Shown here: positions 62,846 to 64,000 of the stretch, piece after piece
How positions within the stretch are numbered: the stretch's first letter is position 1
Layout: the number at the start of each line of letters is the position of its first letter
DNA from: Amycolatopsis sp. WAC 01376
GTDB taxonomy: Bacteria > Actinomycetota > Actinomycetes > Mycobacteriales > Pseudonocardiaceae
Assembly: GCF_003947415.1 (NCBI RefSeq)
Contig: NZ_QHKL01000002.1
Span: 186,001 to 250,000 of the forward strand
DNA length: 64,000 nucleotides
Direction of reading: 5' to 3'
Notes under the pieces: generated by a model
What the model was told of the DNA's origin: nothing
The model's database searches: none
What the model saw: the letters and a program-made list of their open reading frames with translations, nothing else
Translations under genes and position numbers: made by a program

Positions 62846-64000
62846 ATGACGAACGAGACCGATATCGCGGTCGTGGGCGCCGGTTGCCGTTTCCCCGACG
62901 CCTGGACCCCGGAAAGCTTCTGGCGGAACCTCGACGCCGGCGTGGTTTCCATGCGGGAACAGGACGAGGACCGGCTCCGGGCGTCCGGTGTGTCCGAGGC
63001 GGACCTGAAGGCGCCCGACTTCGTCCGGGTGGCCGCGACCCTGCCGGGAGCGGAGGACTTCGCCGCCGAGTTCTTCGGAGTGTCACCAACCGAGGCCGAG
63101 ACGATCGACCCGCAGCACCGGCTGCTCCTGGAAAGCTGCTGGGAGGCGCTGGAGTCCGCGGGACATCCGCCGCGTGCGGACGGCCCGGTGACCGGCATCT
63201 TCGCGGGAGGCGCGCCGAGCCGGTACTCGGCCGCGTTGCTCGCGGCGAAGACCATGGAGTCCGGGCTGATCGAGGCGTTCGACGACCTCGGGCTGACGCT
63301 GGGTGGCCTCGGGGACCTGATGACGTCGAGGATCGGCTACAAGCTGGGGTTGCGCGGGCCGACCGTCGGTGTGCAAACGGCTTGTTCGTCCTCGCTGTAC
63401 GCGGTGCATTACGCGACCTTGAGCTTGCTTTCCGGAGAGTGCGACATCGCGCTGGCCGGCGGTACGACGATCGCCGAGCCGGTCACCGGATACCGGTACC
63501 AGCCGGGCGGCCTGACCTCCGAGGACGGCTACTGCCGCTCGTTCGACGCGACTTCGACCGGAACCGCGTTCAGCTCGGGGATCGGCGTGGTGGCCCTGCG
63601 CAGGCTTTCCGACGCGCTCGCCGACGGCGACCCCGTACTGGCGGTGGTCCGCGGCAGCGCCATCGGGAACGAGGGCTCGAACCGGCCCGGTTTCACCGCG
63701 CCGACCCCGTCCGGGGTCGCCGACGTGGTCGCGGCCGCGTTGCGGGTGGCCGGCGTGCCGGCACGGCTGCTGAGGTACGTCGAGGCGCACGGGTCGGGCA
63801 CCGCACTCGGCGATCACATCGAGCTGCTGGGGCTCACCGACGGCCTGCGGGCCACCACCTCCGACAGCGGATTCTGCGGACTCGGCTCGGTGAAGGCGAA
63901 CATCGGGCACACCGGTGCCACCGCCGGTATCGCCGGTTTCCTGAAGGCGGTGCACATCGTGCGCACCGGAAACCTTCCCCCGCAGCCGATGTTCGACCGG
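62846..64000 (+). CDS. Type I PKS, N-terminal ketosynthase (runs off the window)
   Basis: The 385 visible residues are a ketosynthase: IAVVGAGCRFPDAWTPESFW, then the nucleophile Cys180 (VQTACSSSLYAVH), His315 (VEAHGSGTALGD) and His355 (KANIGHTGATAG). All three catalytic residues are present, so it should condense. The EAHGTGT motif reads EAHGSGT. There is no docking extension at the N-terminus. Coming after condensation and carrier units, it would extend a peptidyl thioester with a malonyl-type unit. The acyltransferase and later domains lie beyond base 64000. Confidence 0.94.
   Translation, partial: MTNETDIAVVGAGCRFPDAWTPESFWRNLDAGVVSMREQDEDRLRASGVSEADLKAPDFVRVAATLPGAEDFAAEFFGVSPTEAETIDPQHRLLLESCWEALESAGHPPRADGPVTGIFAGGAPSRYSAALLAAKTMESGLIEAFDDLGLTLGGLGDLMTSRIGYKLGLRGPTVGVQTACSSSLYAVHYATLSLLSGECDIALAGGTTIAEPVTGYRYQPGGLTSEDGYCRSFDATSTGTAFSSGIGVVALRRLSDALADGDPVLAVVRGSAIGNEGSNRPGFTAPTPSGVADVVAAALRVAGVPARLLRYVEAHGSGTALGDHIELLGLTDGLRATTSDSGFCGLGSVKANIGHTGATAGIAGFLKAVHIVRTGNLPPQPMFDR

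Overview
The window is high-GC actinobacterial DNA, most likely from Pseudonocardiales and plausibly Amycolatopsis (the genus is inferred from overall style, not from a marker search). Support comes from the strong G/C third-position bias, many GTG starts, several F420-type oxidoreductases, tRNA genes without encoded CCA, a StrR-like regulator beside an NRPS/PKS locus, and a gene backbone that follows Mycobacterium tuberculosis Rv1013-Rv1026: acyl-AMP ligase, pth, rplY, prs, glmU, TetR, mfd, mazG, lpqU-like, eno, divIC, DUF501, ppx. Lineage-specific blocks are inserted into that backbone.

Layout. 1-9.3 kb: acyl-AMP ligase (cut by the left edge), two tiny DivIVA-repeat proteins, pth-rplY, a lipoprotein, two oxidoreductases and prs-glmU. 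9.4-20.7 kb: a GGDEF protein, tRNA-Gln, a desaturase with a TetR regulator, a Nudix/isochorismatase-like pair, a decayed SDR gene, a PQQ-type sugar dehydrogenase lipoprotein, a NarL-type two-component system, a methyltransferase, an MmyB-like regulator and an F420 LLM enzyme. 20.7-26.4 kb: mfd, a SurA-like lipoprotein and mazG. 26.5-30.7 kb: a tightly overlapping operon of ECF sigma factor, zinc-finger anti-sigma membrane protein, ABC ATPase, permease and membrane protein. 30.7-39.5 kb: F420 PPOX enzyme, lytic-transglycosylase-like protein, a divergent thioredoxin-reductase-like/XRE-cupin pair, TPR, VOC, then eno-divIC-DUF501-transglycosylase-ppx. 39.8-45.4 kb: a complete five-gene peptide ABC importer. 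45.5-53.4 kb: a secreted subtilisin, an AbiEi/DUF559-like gene between two identical perfect palindromes, an S10 peptidase, a deaminated-base repair pair (endonuclease V, frameshifted, and UdgB), a type II NADH dehydrogenase-like protein, a SLATT-like membrane protein and a class-I tRNA with anticodon UAA. 53.6-64 kb: RidA/LysR, then the left edge of a biosynthetic cluster with a StrR-like activator, GNAT, cupin, NRPS A-T, NRPS C-T-C without an A domain, a free carrier protein, and a PKS ketosynthase running off the right edge.

How the parts work together. The backbone handles translation quality control, nucleotide-sugar and PRPP supply, glycolysis, transcription-coupled repair and division. 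The right-hand locus is the most likely specialised-metabolite system: a starter amino acid is activated by the A-T protein, joined to residues whose carriers must be charged in trans, and passed through a discrete carrier to a PKS. A second conspicuous theme is a set of long, nearly perfect intergenic palindromes in a few sequence families. They sit almost always just behind stop codons and probably act as bidirectional terminators or mRNA 3' stabilisers.
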